A stretch of 64,000 bases of DNA from positions 1 through 64,000 of the forward strand of contig JASANG010003769.1 in NCBI GenBank assembly GCA_030248215.1, read 5' to 3'. Position numbers and translations under genes: made by a program. The notes under the pieces were generated by a model. That model saw nothing but the letters and a program-made list of their open reading frames with translations, made no database searches and was not told where the DNA came from. This document shows, one piece after another, positions 12,151-22,986 of the stretch; positions within the stretch are counted from its first letter, which is position 1, and every line of letters starts with the position of its first letter. This DNA comes from Enoplolaimus lenunculus (taxonomy: Eukaryota; Nematoda; Enoplea; Enoplida; Thoracostomopsidae).

Positions 12151-12345
12151 GCACATGGAGCGGCCAACCCAAAAAGGTGGAATCATTCGTTATTGTGAGT
12201 TCCAGCATACCGTGGGTGAACGAGGAGGTGGCACGCAAGGCCGCATCTTAGGTGTGGTACTTCGTGGCAACGTAGCCTCACGGCAATGGTTTTCAGTAAT
12301 TGGTTCGAAGTCGAGCGCCGACACTAAGTGGTGGTGAACACAGCT

Positions 12346-12375
12346 TATCCCAACAGCCCTTTCAAGGGCTACTCT
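12346..12375 (+). promoter_or_regulatory. Histone-3'-end-like stem-loop
   Basis: AGCCCT TTCA AGGGCT forms a six-base stem with a four-base loop, the geometry of the replication-dependent histone mRNA stem-loop. It is preceded by AAC and followed after ~15 nt by a purine-rich GAAAAGATC like a U7-binding element. No histone reading frame lies just upstream, so this could be chance or a remnant. Confidence 0.25.
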
Positions 12376-12909
12376 ATTTTATGAAAAGATCCACCGCGTG
12401 GATTTTCTATTTTTCGAACTGCATGAAAACCAAGCGTGGAAGAGTGAAACGATCTATCTAAAACGTGTGGTTTTCCAAGTATATAGATAATTTTTGTTTG
12501 GTGGTACATGCTTAGAAGCAATCTGTGAAAGAAATTAAATAAAAATAATATATTGTAGCATAAAGCAAATGCTATAATGCATGTTTTGATCTTAGAAGAA
12601 GCAACCTATCTCTGCAAGCACAATTTAAACAGTGTCAGGCTAAACTATGTATGCGGGTTTAAAACAATCAAAATTAGCTAACTTTTCACGCTTAATAAAT
12701 ATTTTCGGGTATACCAAGATTTATCATGCAGCTAGCAGCTGTGAAACCTATATAAATTTATTTAAATTTTCGTTACCGGACATGGATAGATTTATTATTT
12801 ATGAATGCTAATCGTTACCCATGTAATGTTGCTTTACCGTGTAAACAAGGTAATAATTTAATAACCTTTTACCATGCATTACAAGCCTTAAACTAGGTTT
12901 AACTGCAAC

Positions 12910-13330
12910 TGGCTTTTAGCCAGATGCAGGATACCAAATATTTTCGGTAGACTTAAGTAAAGACCACAGCAATGACTGTGATTATTTAAGCGGACCAATT
13001 GACGGTGAAGTTAAACTTTCAATTGACTTATCAAAAGAATTAGCGAAACCGATAGTAATATTTCCAATGGGTGAATTTAAGGGGAGCTTAAAATTAACGC
13101 AAACCGTGAAGTGTTTTGGACTAAAAGTACTTAAAAAGAATAAATAAAAAACCATAGTAACAATGGATAATAAGCGTTTATATATTTGTATATGCGCATA
13201 TTTAGTGCTGTTATTATTGAAATGATATTGTTATTGGTAAATGTAAACTGTGGTAGTGAAAGTGAAGAAACCAAGAAACAAGATTTATGTTATGATGATT
13301 GGCGAATTGGTTCATTGGAAAAGTAGAATG
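12910..13330 (+). pseudogene. Possible fossil of a virus-like (Polinton/adintovirus-type) element
   Basis: A short open frame (about 12917-13147) has the pattern of the C-terminal end of a hexon-like structural protein known from such elements: a SVDLSKD opening, a GEVKLSIDLSKEL stretch and a hydrophobic strand ending in GEF. A second short hydrophobic frame follows. Only a fragment is present and it looks broken and old. The family call rests on pattern memory alone. Confidence 0.25.
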
Positions 13331-13794
13331 CTGCTGATGGCTTTACAATTAGATGGTTAAATAAAAATAGCAGCAATTTGCATTTTACAATGCTCCTGAT
13401 GCCACCTAAAAATGTTAACTGGATCGCACAGATGGTTTATTTGTTTGATATTTTGACTATTTGTTTGTTAATTTACCCATAAACTTTAAACACGGAACCT
13501 TTTTGATAAATGCAGTTGGCATTTATAGGGGGTGTGTTTAATAACGGTTGCCATAATGGAGCTTTGTTTTTGTCAAACCTGGCAACATTTGATTTAGTAA
13601 GAGTACTACATCGGAGATTTATAGATGTTAATATAATGAAAGCTAGCTGAGTCAATTTCAAAAAGAAGTAAAACGACAATATTTGACAATTATATGTTTT
13701 TATTTGTTTGTTTTATTGTATTTGTTATATAATAAAAGAAAAAAGCAATATGGACAAAAACCTGCGGCTGATTGCACAGCTACCAATTACCAGT

Positions 13795-14602
13795 AGCGGC
13801 CCCTACGGCGATGGGGTAGTCTGGCTACACGCCGAGCTGGCGATTATCCCCCGTTTACCATTGCAAGCACCTGCTCTTTCAAACCTTTCTGTCCCCTCCT
13901 CACCCCCTCCGAAGGGGGGGACTGCGCACATCCCCCTCCTTCTCCTTCTCCTCCGCTTTACAAAGGAGGGAGGAGGAGGAGGGGGCAAAACCCCCATTTT
14001 TACACTACTAACGTCTAAAACCGATAAATGAGTAGTTAGCTAATAGATCATTTGCATATTAGCTTAATTGACAAGACAAAATTAGGACTTTTTAAATTTT
14101 TTCAATAATTGTTAGGATTTACTGAAGGTTTTTGGGTCCGAGGAATCTAAATAAATCGTTTACACACTTGTATAACCGATAATTGAGTAGTTAGCTAATA
14201 GACAATTTGCATATAAGCATAATCGATAAACCTAAATTAGGCGTTTTGCAATATTTCACTAATTATTAGGGTTACAAGCAATCTAATTTCAGCAATAATG
14301 GGTTTTTGGATGCGAGGAATCTGAATAAATTGTCTACAAACCTTCAAAACCGATTATCGAACAGTTGGCTAATAGCTAATTTGCTTAATTGATAAGCCTT
14401 AATAACGGCTTTTTAAATTATTTCTTAAATTATTAGGGTTACTGAAGGCTTTTTAGTGCAAGGAATGTGAATAAATTATTTACAAACCTCCAGAACCAAT
14501 AAATCAACAGTTAGCTAATAACTAATTCGCATATTAGCTTAACTGCTTACGTATGTTCGAGCTTCGCTCAATACATGTAGTCCCATTACGACTGTTATAT
14601 AT
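13795..14602. repeat. Foldback-type repeat, inverted copy of 6585-7412
   Basis: 13795-14015 is the reverse complement of the GC-rich block at 7195-7412 (GCGGCCCCTACGGC here). It leads into degenerate ~150-bp units and ends with CGAGCTTCGCTCAATACATG and the TAGTCCCA-TACGACTG tag shared by other copies. Confidence 0.7.
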
Positions 14603-14989
14603 TAAACACAAAAATTAGCGCAAAATTTAATTTTTAGCAAAACACACTGAGAAACACAGTAGACAGCGCTTTCAGTGTCAAAACTACATTTTCAGCCTTT
14701 TTCCAACGAAAATGGATGGTCAATCGCCATTATATTTAAGCTCTATTAATAGTAAACGCTTCTTTATCGTTTATCAAAGTGATATTTTAGCGTTAATTGG
14801 AACTTTTAAATTTTTTGGCACGATTCGTTAAATGTTTTAAAACTGAAATACATCTATAAATACAACTATCTGTGTTTTGACACACAATGGATATAACAAT
14901 ATTACTGAAAACAGCAAAAAATTTATAGTCAAAAATGACAAAAATCAACAAATACAACTGACGTTCGTTTATTGTGAACGTTGAGCAGA

Positions 14990-15120
14990 AAAAAACGGGC
15001 TGGCTTCTCCACAGCGGGGGGGCCCAGCAGTTTTCGAAATTTTCATTTTCCCCCGGCGAAAATTTTGCCGCCCCCAGGAAAGGCCCCCCGGCGCAAAATG
15101 TGATTTTATATTACGCTGAG
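14990..15120. other. GC-rich patch
   Basis: A short interval with G7 and C5-C6 runs (about 15017-15092) stands out from the AT-rich context. Two CGGCG-containing stretches flank AAAATTTT. No coding or repeat identity seen. Confidence 0.4.
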
Positions 15121-15514
15121 TACTCATAATTTTTAATAGCGTTACAAATACCCGTAGTAACTAATACAATTCAATAATGAACTGAAAAAGCACAATTACA
15201 TAAAGACCGTTTCAGGGCATACAGCATTCGAAAGTACCTTGCAGCAGCAAGTTCAACCCGCCTGAGCCTTATGATAAATTGAAGCTGTGACTAATATATA
15301 ATATATGTTAATCACAGTTTCAATTATAGATTATCTATATTTTATATAATTGTGCTTCTTTCAACTTCTGGTAAAGTTGTCAGTAATATTAGTTAAAATT
15401 ATTGTTATTAGCGTTTGCGGGGAATTTTTGTCATGTTGAGCGATGAGTAATCTTCAGTTGAGTTGGAAACACGATCTAGAATAAAAAATGGTCCAAAAAG
15501 TCGGCAAACAAAAT

Positions 15515-15640
15515 ATCGAGCCCCCCCCCCACCACCACACAGCCCGGGCGGGCCCCCCCAAACCCCCCCCCCCAAGAACCTCCCCCCCCCCACAGGACCC
15601 CCCCGGCCCCCCCGACCCCCCGCCGGAAATTTTCAAGCGT
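15515..15640. repeat. Poly-C / CCCCCCA-rich low-complexity tract
   Basis: About 120 bases of nearly unbroken C runs (up to 13) with A and G interruptions. The minus strand therefore holds many G runs. Proline- and glycine-rich reading frames over it are compositional artefacts. Family-E MITE debris (GACCGAGACCG) follows at 15690-15765. Confidence 0.8.
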
Positions 15641-16039
15641 GGAGAAAAAAGCCGGGAACTCATCTCCCCTTCTCTAAAACCATCCGAAACTCAAAAAATC
15701 AAGACCGAGACCGACCGGACGAATTCCGGGACTTACTGAGACCGAGACCTCACATACCTGATGTGTGATAGCTTTGGGTATCTCCAAATCCAGTTGCCAC
15801 TTTGAACAGCTACAAAACAGACGTAATATTTTTACTACCTTCATCTGATCTTTTCTTTAACTAAGTTAGTGGACACTGTACTTCGGTGTCCGGATTTTGA
15901 TTGGTTGGTGTTGTAATTCTTTATTAGTTTAGACTTCGGCTAAACATCTTCCGGTTTCCGGGTTGCGTTACACTTTAACGTCTAGTATGTTGCATGATTG
16001 CAACATACCATTTGAAACGTTGTGTCTTGGAGTAAATGT

Positions 16040-17640
16040 AACCGGATCGGTACTTGAATAGTTCGCAAATAGCTAGTTTACATATTACGTAGCTTAATTA
16101 GTTAAGCCTAATTGGGACTTTAAATTATTTCACTGATTATTAGGGTTACAAGCAATCAAATTCAGTACTAATGGGTTTTTGGGTGTGAGAAATCTGAACG
16201 AATTGTTTATAAACCTCCAAAACCGATAATTGTTAATAGTTAGCCAATAGTAAATTTGCATATTAGCTTAATTAGTTAAGCCTAAATTAGGACTTTTTAA
16301 CTTATTTCACAAGTATATCCGAGCTGCGCTCAATACATGTACTTCCACTACGAATGGTAATTTTACCAGTCGTAGTGGGACTACATTTATTGAGCGAAGC
16401 TCGAACGCACGTAAGGAATTAAGGTAATATGCAAATTAGTTGTTAGCTAACTATTCATTTATCGGTTTTGGAGGTTTGTAAGCAATTTTCTCAGATTCTT
16501 CGCACCCAAAAACCCTTCGGCCACTCTAATAATTTTTGGAATAATTTAAAAAGTCGTAATTTTGTTTTGTCAATTAAGCTAATATGCAAATTAGTTATTA
16601 GCTAACTATTCAATTATCGGTATTGGAGGTTTGTAAACCATTTATTCACATTCTTCGCACCCAAAAACTTCAGTAAACCTTAAAAATTATTGAAATAATT
16701 TAAAAAGTCCTAGTTTTGTCTTGTCAATTAAGCTAATATGCAAATTAGCTATTAGCTAACAATCAATTATCGGTTTTGGATGTTTGTAAACTATTTATTC
16801 AAATTTCTCGCACCAAAAAACCCTTTAGTGCTGAAATTATATTGCTTTTAACCTTAATAATTAGTGAAATCTTGTAAAAAGTCCTAATTTAGGCTTACAA
16901 ACTATGCTAATATGCAAATTATCTATTAGCTAACTGCTCAATTATCGGTTTTGGAGGTTTGTATGTAATAATTAGTTAAATATTGTGGAAAGTCCTAATT
17001 TAGGCTTAATTAATTATGCAAATTAGCCTGTAGCTAATAAACGGCTTAAAATTTTAAAACCCCAATGCGACGTTAACACCCCAGGATCAGGGTGCAACCG
17101 GAATTCCGGTTCCGGTTCTGGCATTTTTTCACCTTCCGGTTCCGGTAAATTTTTACCGGATTTAAAACTTCCGGTATTATAATTTGGCCGTTTTTTCAAC
17201 TTTGCTAATTTTTAAGAATCTCTTTTGAAAGCCACTTGTACTCCGAATATAAGCCATTGATGGTGGATTTCACTTCGGTCGACGACGAAAATCTAAAATA
17301 CAACAAATAAAATAAATAGCTATGTTCGACTAAGGTCATTTCAAAAATAATAGAGCGAAAAATAAGAATAAAATGAAATTTTTGGTGAAATGCATTTTTC
17401 ACTTTCCGGTTCCGTTTCCGGTAAAATTTTCAAATTCCGGTTCCGGTAAATTGTAATTCCGGTTGCACCCTGCCCAGGATAATTGGCTTTCAAACAAAAA
17501 AAAGTTTATCAAAATCGGTTCAGCCGTTCCTGAGATTCTTTTCGGACGGACAGACGGACAGATGGACGGACGGACATCCACCTTTCGAACCCCAAGTACA
17601 AAACATAAAACGCTTCGCGAAACTCCGAGCTTCGCTCAAT
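16040..17640. repeat. Palindromic foldback repeat, head-to-head copies
   Basis: The centre (~16321-16405) is an inverted repeat. GAGCTGCGCTCAATACATGT with a CCACTACGA tag meets its reverse complement TCGTAGTGGGACTACATTTA with GAGCGAAGCTCG across about ten bases. Arms of degenerate ~150-bp units (TTAGCTATTAGCTAACTATT, TCGGTTTTGGAGGTTTGTA) run out in opposite orientations. The right arm ends with GGACGGACAGACGGACAG, TTTCGCGAAG-type sequence and CGAGCTTCGCTCAATAA. A hAT-type MITE (17088-17472) is inserted in the right arm. Confidence 0.75.
17088..17472. mobile_element. hAT-type MITE, CCGGTT family (A2)
   Basis: Inverted termini CAGGGTGCAACCGGAATTCC and its complement. The octamer CCCAGGAT lies exactly on both sides (17080-17087 and 17473-17480), as an 8-bp target duplication. 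Inserted into the foldback repeat. Confidence 0.9.
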
Positions 17641-18059
17641 AAGAAAAGTTCATTTCAAATAATTTTTTCAAACACAAACGCAAGAGAGATAGCCGTTTTC
17701 CTGACCAGACACGCTGATATGCGCCCAGAAATTAAACTGATAGCATTCCAACACTCACGGAAAATACCGATTATTACGGGTGCTGATGCCGATCAATCGA
17801 CACATACCAACCTAATACCTTGCAAATCCGACAGCAACTATAACTACGTAATACTGGTGAGAAGATCGTGGAACACACGACATTGTTCTTCGTTATGCCT
17901 TTGTGCTTACATGTAACGTAGGGTACAACCAGGTCATGTTGTTAATTTACATTGGGAGAAATACCTGCGTCATGTAATTCCAGTCCCGAAATATGATAAT
18001 TGTACCTGACACCAAATATTACTGAAGAACTAAATATGGTATATAGATGTTAATCTCTG

Positions 18060-18215
18060 AAATGGTCGGGACAAGCCCTTTCCTCGAAATATTGCAGATA
18101 TACTTGGTTTCTGTCCTTAATTTTTCCACAACATATGGCCACGACGGGAACCGAACCTTGGACCTTTCGCTCGCGAGTCAAGCGCGCTACACATTACACC
18201 ACGCGGCCGATATTA
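18060..18215 (-). repeat. tRNA-derived SINE copy
   Basis: On the minus strand a tRNA-like head starts GGCCGCGTGGTGTAATG (A-box-like) and holds GGTCCAAGGTTCGGTTCCC (B-box-like). The body (CGAGGAAAGGGCTTGTCCCG) matches the body of the SINE at 36486-36746. The copy is truncated at its 3' side. Confidence 0.7.
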
Positions 18216-18264
18216 CATTTTTCTCTAACACTATATGTGCGCGTGTATGTATGTGTCTTACATA

Positions 18265-19555
18265 GGGATGCCCGGCATCGTTAATAATCAGCAGTTTTCG
18301 TGACTGTCGGCATCGGCATCGGCACTGCAAAAAATTGCCGATTCTTTGCCGATACTTTTTGCAGATATAACTAGGAATGTGCCGATTAATTGGCATCGGC
18401 ATCGGTAATAATCGGCAGTTTTCGTGAGTATCGGCATCGGCACTGCGAAAAAATTGCCGATTCTTTGCCGATACTTTTTGCACATAACAGTCAGTTTGAA
18501 TTCTATCAATTTCATTTCAATGCGCATATCAGTGTGTCCGGTCAGGAAAACTGATATCTTTCTTGCGTTTGTGTTTGAAAAAATTAATTGAATGAACCGT
18601 TCGTCTAAAATTATAATAGTTTATGATGGTTAGAATTTAAGTCTTCATATACGTAATCATGTAATGTAGAACAGGGACGGTAGTCTCGGTCTCGGTCTCG
18701 GTCTCGGCAAGCCTCGGGATTTGGCAGGTCTCGGTCTCGGTCTCGGTTTTTTGAGTCTCGGTGGTTTGGAACCGAGACCGGAAGTCGAGAATTCAGCAAA
18801 TGCTGGTGAACCTATACAAAGTCGAAGTTAATCACAGTTATATACAGCGACTTGAGAAACAGAATGACGCCTCCACGATTGTCAAAAATCCTTTTTTGAA
18901 AGGAAATCCAAAATAGTTTGACTCGGTTGTTTCACCACATAAATAACAGTTTTTTATTGTTATGCACAGTGTTCTAACAACAGGAACAATATTAGCCAAT
19001 AACAGCAACAGCAAAAGCATTTGAACTTTTCATCGGAAGAAAAGGAACGTAAACCGGCATTTATGAAAATTCACAACCGAAGTACTGAAGGTAAAATGTA
19101 GCCACAAACGAATTCTAGTGGAACCCTGGTGCATACTTCAATTTCAGTATGGCTGTATTGATGAATATGTGATGTCTGCAGAATAAAATTTCGCTGTGAA
19201 TCTGTGAATTTTCATGGTTACGCAATATTTACGAGTAGATAAATATTAAGAAAATCACAAAAAACTTTGAAAACCGCAAAAAACCCTTCAAAAAGAATTA
19301 AACTAATTTAGGTACTTTGAAAATTCAAATTTTTTTCGGTAATGATCAAAATTTGACCGAGACCGACACTTTTCTTGACCGGTCTCGGTTGTCAGGTCTC
19401 GGTCTCGGTCTCGGTGTTTTACCGAGACCGCCCATCCCTGATGTAGAATCCTATCTGTTTATTAAGCATGGTGTACTAAAGTTGGAATTGGCATCGGTTC
19501 GGCATGTGTTCGGCATCGGCAAAACTTCAAAATAAGTATCGGCATCGGTATCCGA
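18265..19555. mobile_element. Nested hAT-type MITEs, TCGGCA family (D2/D3)
   Basis: TAGGGATG and TAGGAATGTGCCGATTAA starts, GGCATCGGCATCGG units, and an interior matching the complete copy at 34482-34862. That interior is split by the family-E element at 18672-19440. The leftmost 100 bp (18265-18371) look like the start of a second copy. Confidence 0.7.
18672..19440. mobile_element. hAT-type MITE, TCGGTC family (E1)
   Basis: A 769-bp element starting CAGGGACGGTAG and ending CGCCCATCCCTG, with TCGGTCTCGGTCTCGG arrays inside both ends in inverted orientation. The octamer ATGTAGAA is exactly duplicated at 18664-18671 and 19441-19448. It sits inside a family-D copy whose two halves resume on either side. 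Non-coding. Confidence 0.9.
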
Positions 19556-19559
19556 TTCC

Positions 19560-20247
19560 GATTCCGGTTGAACAATCAATCGGAATCGGAATTTTTAAAT
19601 TTCAATTTTAATTCTATTTGTTGTGATATGTTGCATAAGAAGTCTGTATCATTTAACATTTAAATAGCTTTCGATGAGTGAACATTTCAATAATAGATTG
19701 TAGTTTAGGTTTACAGAAACAAAAATCATCGCCAAATTGTTCATGTGACGTTTTTGAAAAATGTAGCCAGCCAACAGACAGCCTAAATCAATATTGTTTT
19801 CGTTAACACAAATTATCCGTAGTCACAAAATTTCTAGTTCCGATTCCGATTCCTATTAAAATTTCGGTGTACATTTGCTGTTCCTATTCCGATATAAACC
19901 AGTTCCAGAGCTCGGAATTGTAATTTTGAAATTTTAATTTTAATCTTACTTGTTGTGATACGTTGTATAAAAATTCTGTATTATTTATCTATTAAATGGC
20001 TGTCGATGAGTTCACTTAACAATAATTGATTGTAGACTAGCTTGTACTGAACCGAAAATTATCGCCAACTTGTTGATGCAACCTTTTTGAAAATTGTTGA
20101 CTGCTAACAGACACCCTAAAGAGATTTGTCCATACAAATTATCCGTACAGTCACAAAATTTCTAGTTCTGATTGCGATTACGATTACAATTCCGGTATGA
20201 ATTTGCTATTCCGATTCCGGCATAATTCAGTGCCGCTTTGTACCCTG
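19560..20247. mobile_element. hAT-type MITE copies, TCGGAA family (B)
   Basis: Two partial copies in the inverted sense: GATTCCGATTCCGGTT, the interior (CCGTAGTCACAAAATTTCTA, AAATGGCTGTCGATGAG) and an end CCGCTTTGTACCCTGG. These match the interior and terminus of the complete copy at 41338-41728. Confidence 0.65.
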
Positions 20248-20261
20248 GTTAGGATTAGGGA

Positions 20262-20812
20262 TGTGCCGATACCAAAATTGTTGCCGATGCCGATTCTTAT
20301 TTTGAAATTTTGTCGATGCCGATGCCGATTCCAAATTTAGTAGATACACCATGCATAATGAATTATATTGAAATTTTGTCGATGCCGATTCCGAATTTAG
20401 TTGATACAACACGCATAATGAACAAATAGGATACTGCATTACAGGGTGGCACCGAATCCCCGATTTGACCGAATCCGAATCCGAATCCAGTGCTAATTTG
20501 CCGAATCCGAAACCGAATCCTGCATGTTGCAAATTTCAGATATATCTATAATTTGTTGCAGGAACGGTTAATTTCAATTTTTTTCAAACACAAACGCGAG
20601 AGATAACAATTTTCGTGAGCAGACACACTGGTATGCGCCTTCCCCCCGGAAATGAAATTGATGCGCTCAGAAATGAAATTAACAGCATTCCAACTGATTG
20701 TTATGTGCAAAAAGTATCGGCAAAGAATCTGCAATCTTTTTGTAGTGCCGATGCCGATACTCACAAAAAGTGCCGATTATTACCAATGCCGATGCAGATT
20801 AACCGGAACCTC
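20262..20812. mobile_element. hAT-type MITE, TCGGCA family (D4) with family-C fragment
   Basis: TAGGGATGTGCCGATACC start and GATGCCGATTC units. A TCGGAT-family piece begins CAGGGTGGCACCGAATCC at ~20446. Family-D interior (CACAAACGCGAGAGATAAC, AAGTATCGGCAAAGAATCTG) resumes from ~20560. Confidence 0.6.
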
Positions 20813-21485
20813 CCAAATTAGAAGGTCTGTTGGCAAGCAACAATCTTGAAAAACGTCGCATAAACAAATTGGCAATTATTTTTTGGTTCTGTAAAGCTAA
20901 ACTAGAATCAATTATTGATACGTTAAGTCGTCAAAAACAATTTTATAGGTACGCAAATGATGCATAATTTTTATGCAACGGTCATAAGTAGGCGTAAAAT
21001 TAAAATGTCACGGAATTCTGGTTGCATCCTACTATCCAGTCTTCAAAAACAAACTGAACACAACTTATTTCCCTCGAAAGCTTGTTTTCAACTAGCTAGC
21101 TATTTCTTCATTTATGTTACTATTGTTCGTTTAACACCCTAAAAAAATACCGGGCTACACAATCGTTTCCTTTCGCACCGGGCCCGCGGCACAAGTGTCT
21201 CAAAGAGGTCAGGCAGGACGCCCAAAACGTAAACGTGTCACCGATACCTTTAAAAGGTGATGTACAGGGTGTGGAAAAGGTTGTTTGTTATTTTACGAGG
21301 CTTGGAATGGATATTAATTTTACCACATGGTGCACGCAAAATATTGTGGATTCTGCATAAATATAAGGCTTTTATTCCGAACAGGCGTCTACTCTAGTAA
21401 ATATGTAAAAGTTGATTTGTTAAAGTTTGCTGCAAATGTTACGCTGAGGACAACAAACAGGCGGCTTTAATGTGTTGGGCGCTAG

Positions 21486-21705
21486 GCGTATGCTATTCTT
21501 AGGACTTCGAGCACGGGTTAGGCTTAGACTTAGGCTACGACTTCGACTTAGTCTATGGCTTAGGTTATAGGCCTAGATTTTGGCTTTGGCTTAGGTTCAG
21601 GCTTCAAAGCTTTGGCTTAGACCTAGAGCGTAGGCTAAGGCTTTAGGCGTAGGCTTACGTTTAGGTTTAGGTTTAGGATTACGGCTTAGGTTTAAGTTAA
21701 GCCCC
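21486..21705. repeat. Degenerate TTAGGC/GGCTTA array
   Basis: About 220 bases of imperfect six-base units such as TTAGGCTTAGAC, GGCTTAGG and TTTAGGTTTAGG, in one orientation. It abuts the CTGTCCC array to the right. Confidence 0.75.
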
Positions 21706-21708
21706 GTT

Positions 21709-22012
21709 ATCCCACTGTCTCGGCTGTCCCAGTGTCCCGGCCGTTCCATTGTCCCGGCTCTTCCACTGTCCCAGTGTCCCGTCGTCCTGATGTTCCAGCT
21801 GTCCCCGCTGCTTCAGCTGTTTCCCAGCGGTTCCATAGCTGTCCCCGCTGTCTCCGGTGTCCCCGTTGTCCCAGTTGCCCCCGCTGTAAATCTGTCCCGG
21901 CTGCCCCGTTGTCCCAGCTGTCCCGTTGTACCGCCTGTCTGATTATTTCGGTTGTACCGCTGTCCGCTGCACTCCTGCTTGCCGTTGTTACGGGACAGCG
22001 GGACGGCCCTCA
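21709..22012. repeat. CTGTCCC-type minisatellite
   Basis: About 300 bases of ~10-bp units (CTGTCCCGGC, GTTGTCCCAG, TGTCCCCGC). Reading frames in it are repeat artefacts. Confidence 0.75.
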
Positions 22013-22986
22013 GCGTAAACATGGGCCGTAGTTTCTATACTTGGCAGCCCTATACCGCCTAAATCTAAGCTAAGATAGAGAATCTCTATTTTAATTTTAG
22101 AAGATCGTGATGGGAACCATAAATATCTTAAAATAGCATTTTGAGTTTTCGATATCGATCTACATCATTGCGATATGCAATTAAAACATAGATAGGCACA
22201 AATAGTACGTAGATATAGAGTTTACTCTACCATAACGACAGACCCCGCGGTGGGGACTTGCTACTTAACTTTTTGATAGTACCTTCGGATTTTTGCAATT
22301 TTCCGGTAGATCAAGCCCAAGCTTACTTAGCCACATACCATATAACTTAATTTTTTAAGCAATATAACGACCTGAATTTTTCGGAACATTTCTTTTAAAA
22401 CTTCCTAGGGCTAATATATATTTGTGTTTCTTTATTTGTAATTCAACTATCAGATACAAGTCCGTGCATTTCAAAAATTTCGAAGGCTATTCATTTATTC
22501 CCAACCCGAAATCAATTCACTAGTGTCATCAGCATATTTCGTGTGTTTTGTCTGAATTCCATACAATGCAGCACCCTTCATTGAGGAACAATTTCGTATG
22601 TAATTGGCTAATACTTCAGATGTTATCACATATATTAAAGGTGACAACGGACAACCGTAATTCCTCTCAAAAAGAAACGGTTTAGATAGAAAACCATTTC
22701 CTTTCACCATAGATTTTGCTATTCCACGTTTGTAAAAATACTTTCTTAGAAGTTGAAATTTTTTCCCAAAATTCATTTATACTTAAGTTTGAATTTTGAA
22801 GGCCACTCAACCATATCAAATGCGGCTATCTGGCTTAGAAACAAAATAAGACAAGTATTTTATTTGTATCTTCGGTGCAATCTAACAAACTTTTATCATG
22901 AAAAATGCTATCTAGTTTAACTCTGCCAATCGGCAGCCCGACACATCCTCTAAAATATTTTTACAACAGTTCAGTATTTACACAAA

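Noticed and set aside
13708-14031. 107-codon plus-strand frame with Pro/Leu-rich and Gly-rich segments
   Set aside because: It lies on the inverted GC-rich repeat block and is mirrored by equally open frames on the other strand.
15408-15768. Pro-rich and Gly-rich open frames
   Set aside because: They are produced by the C-rich tract and have no other coding support.
21486-21705. Interstitial true telomere
   Set aside because: Units are too degenerate and the array is short; no orientation switch or subtelomeric feature is present.
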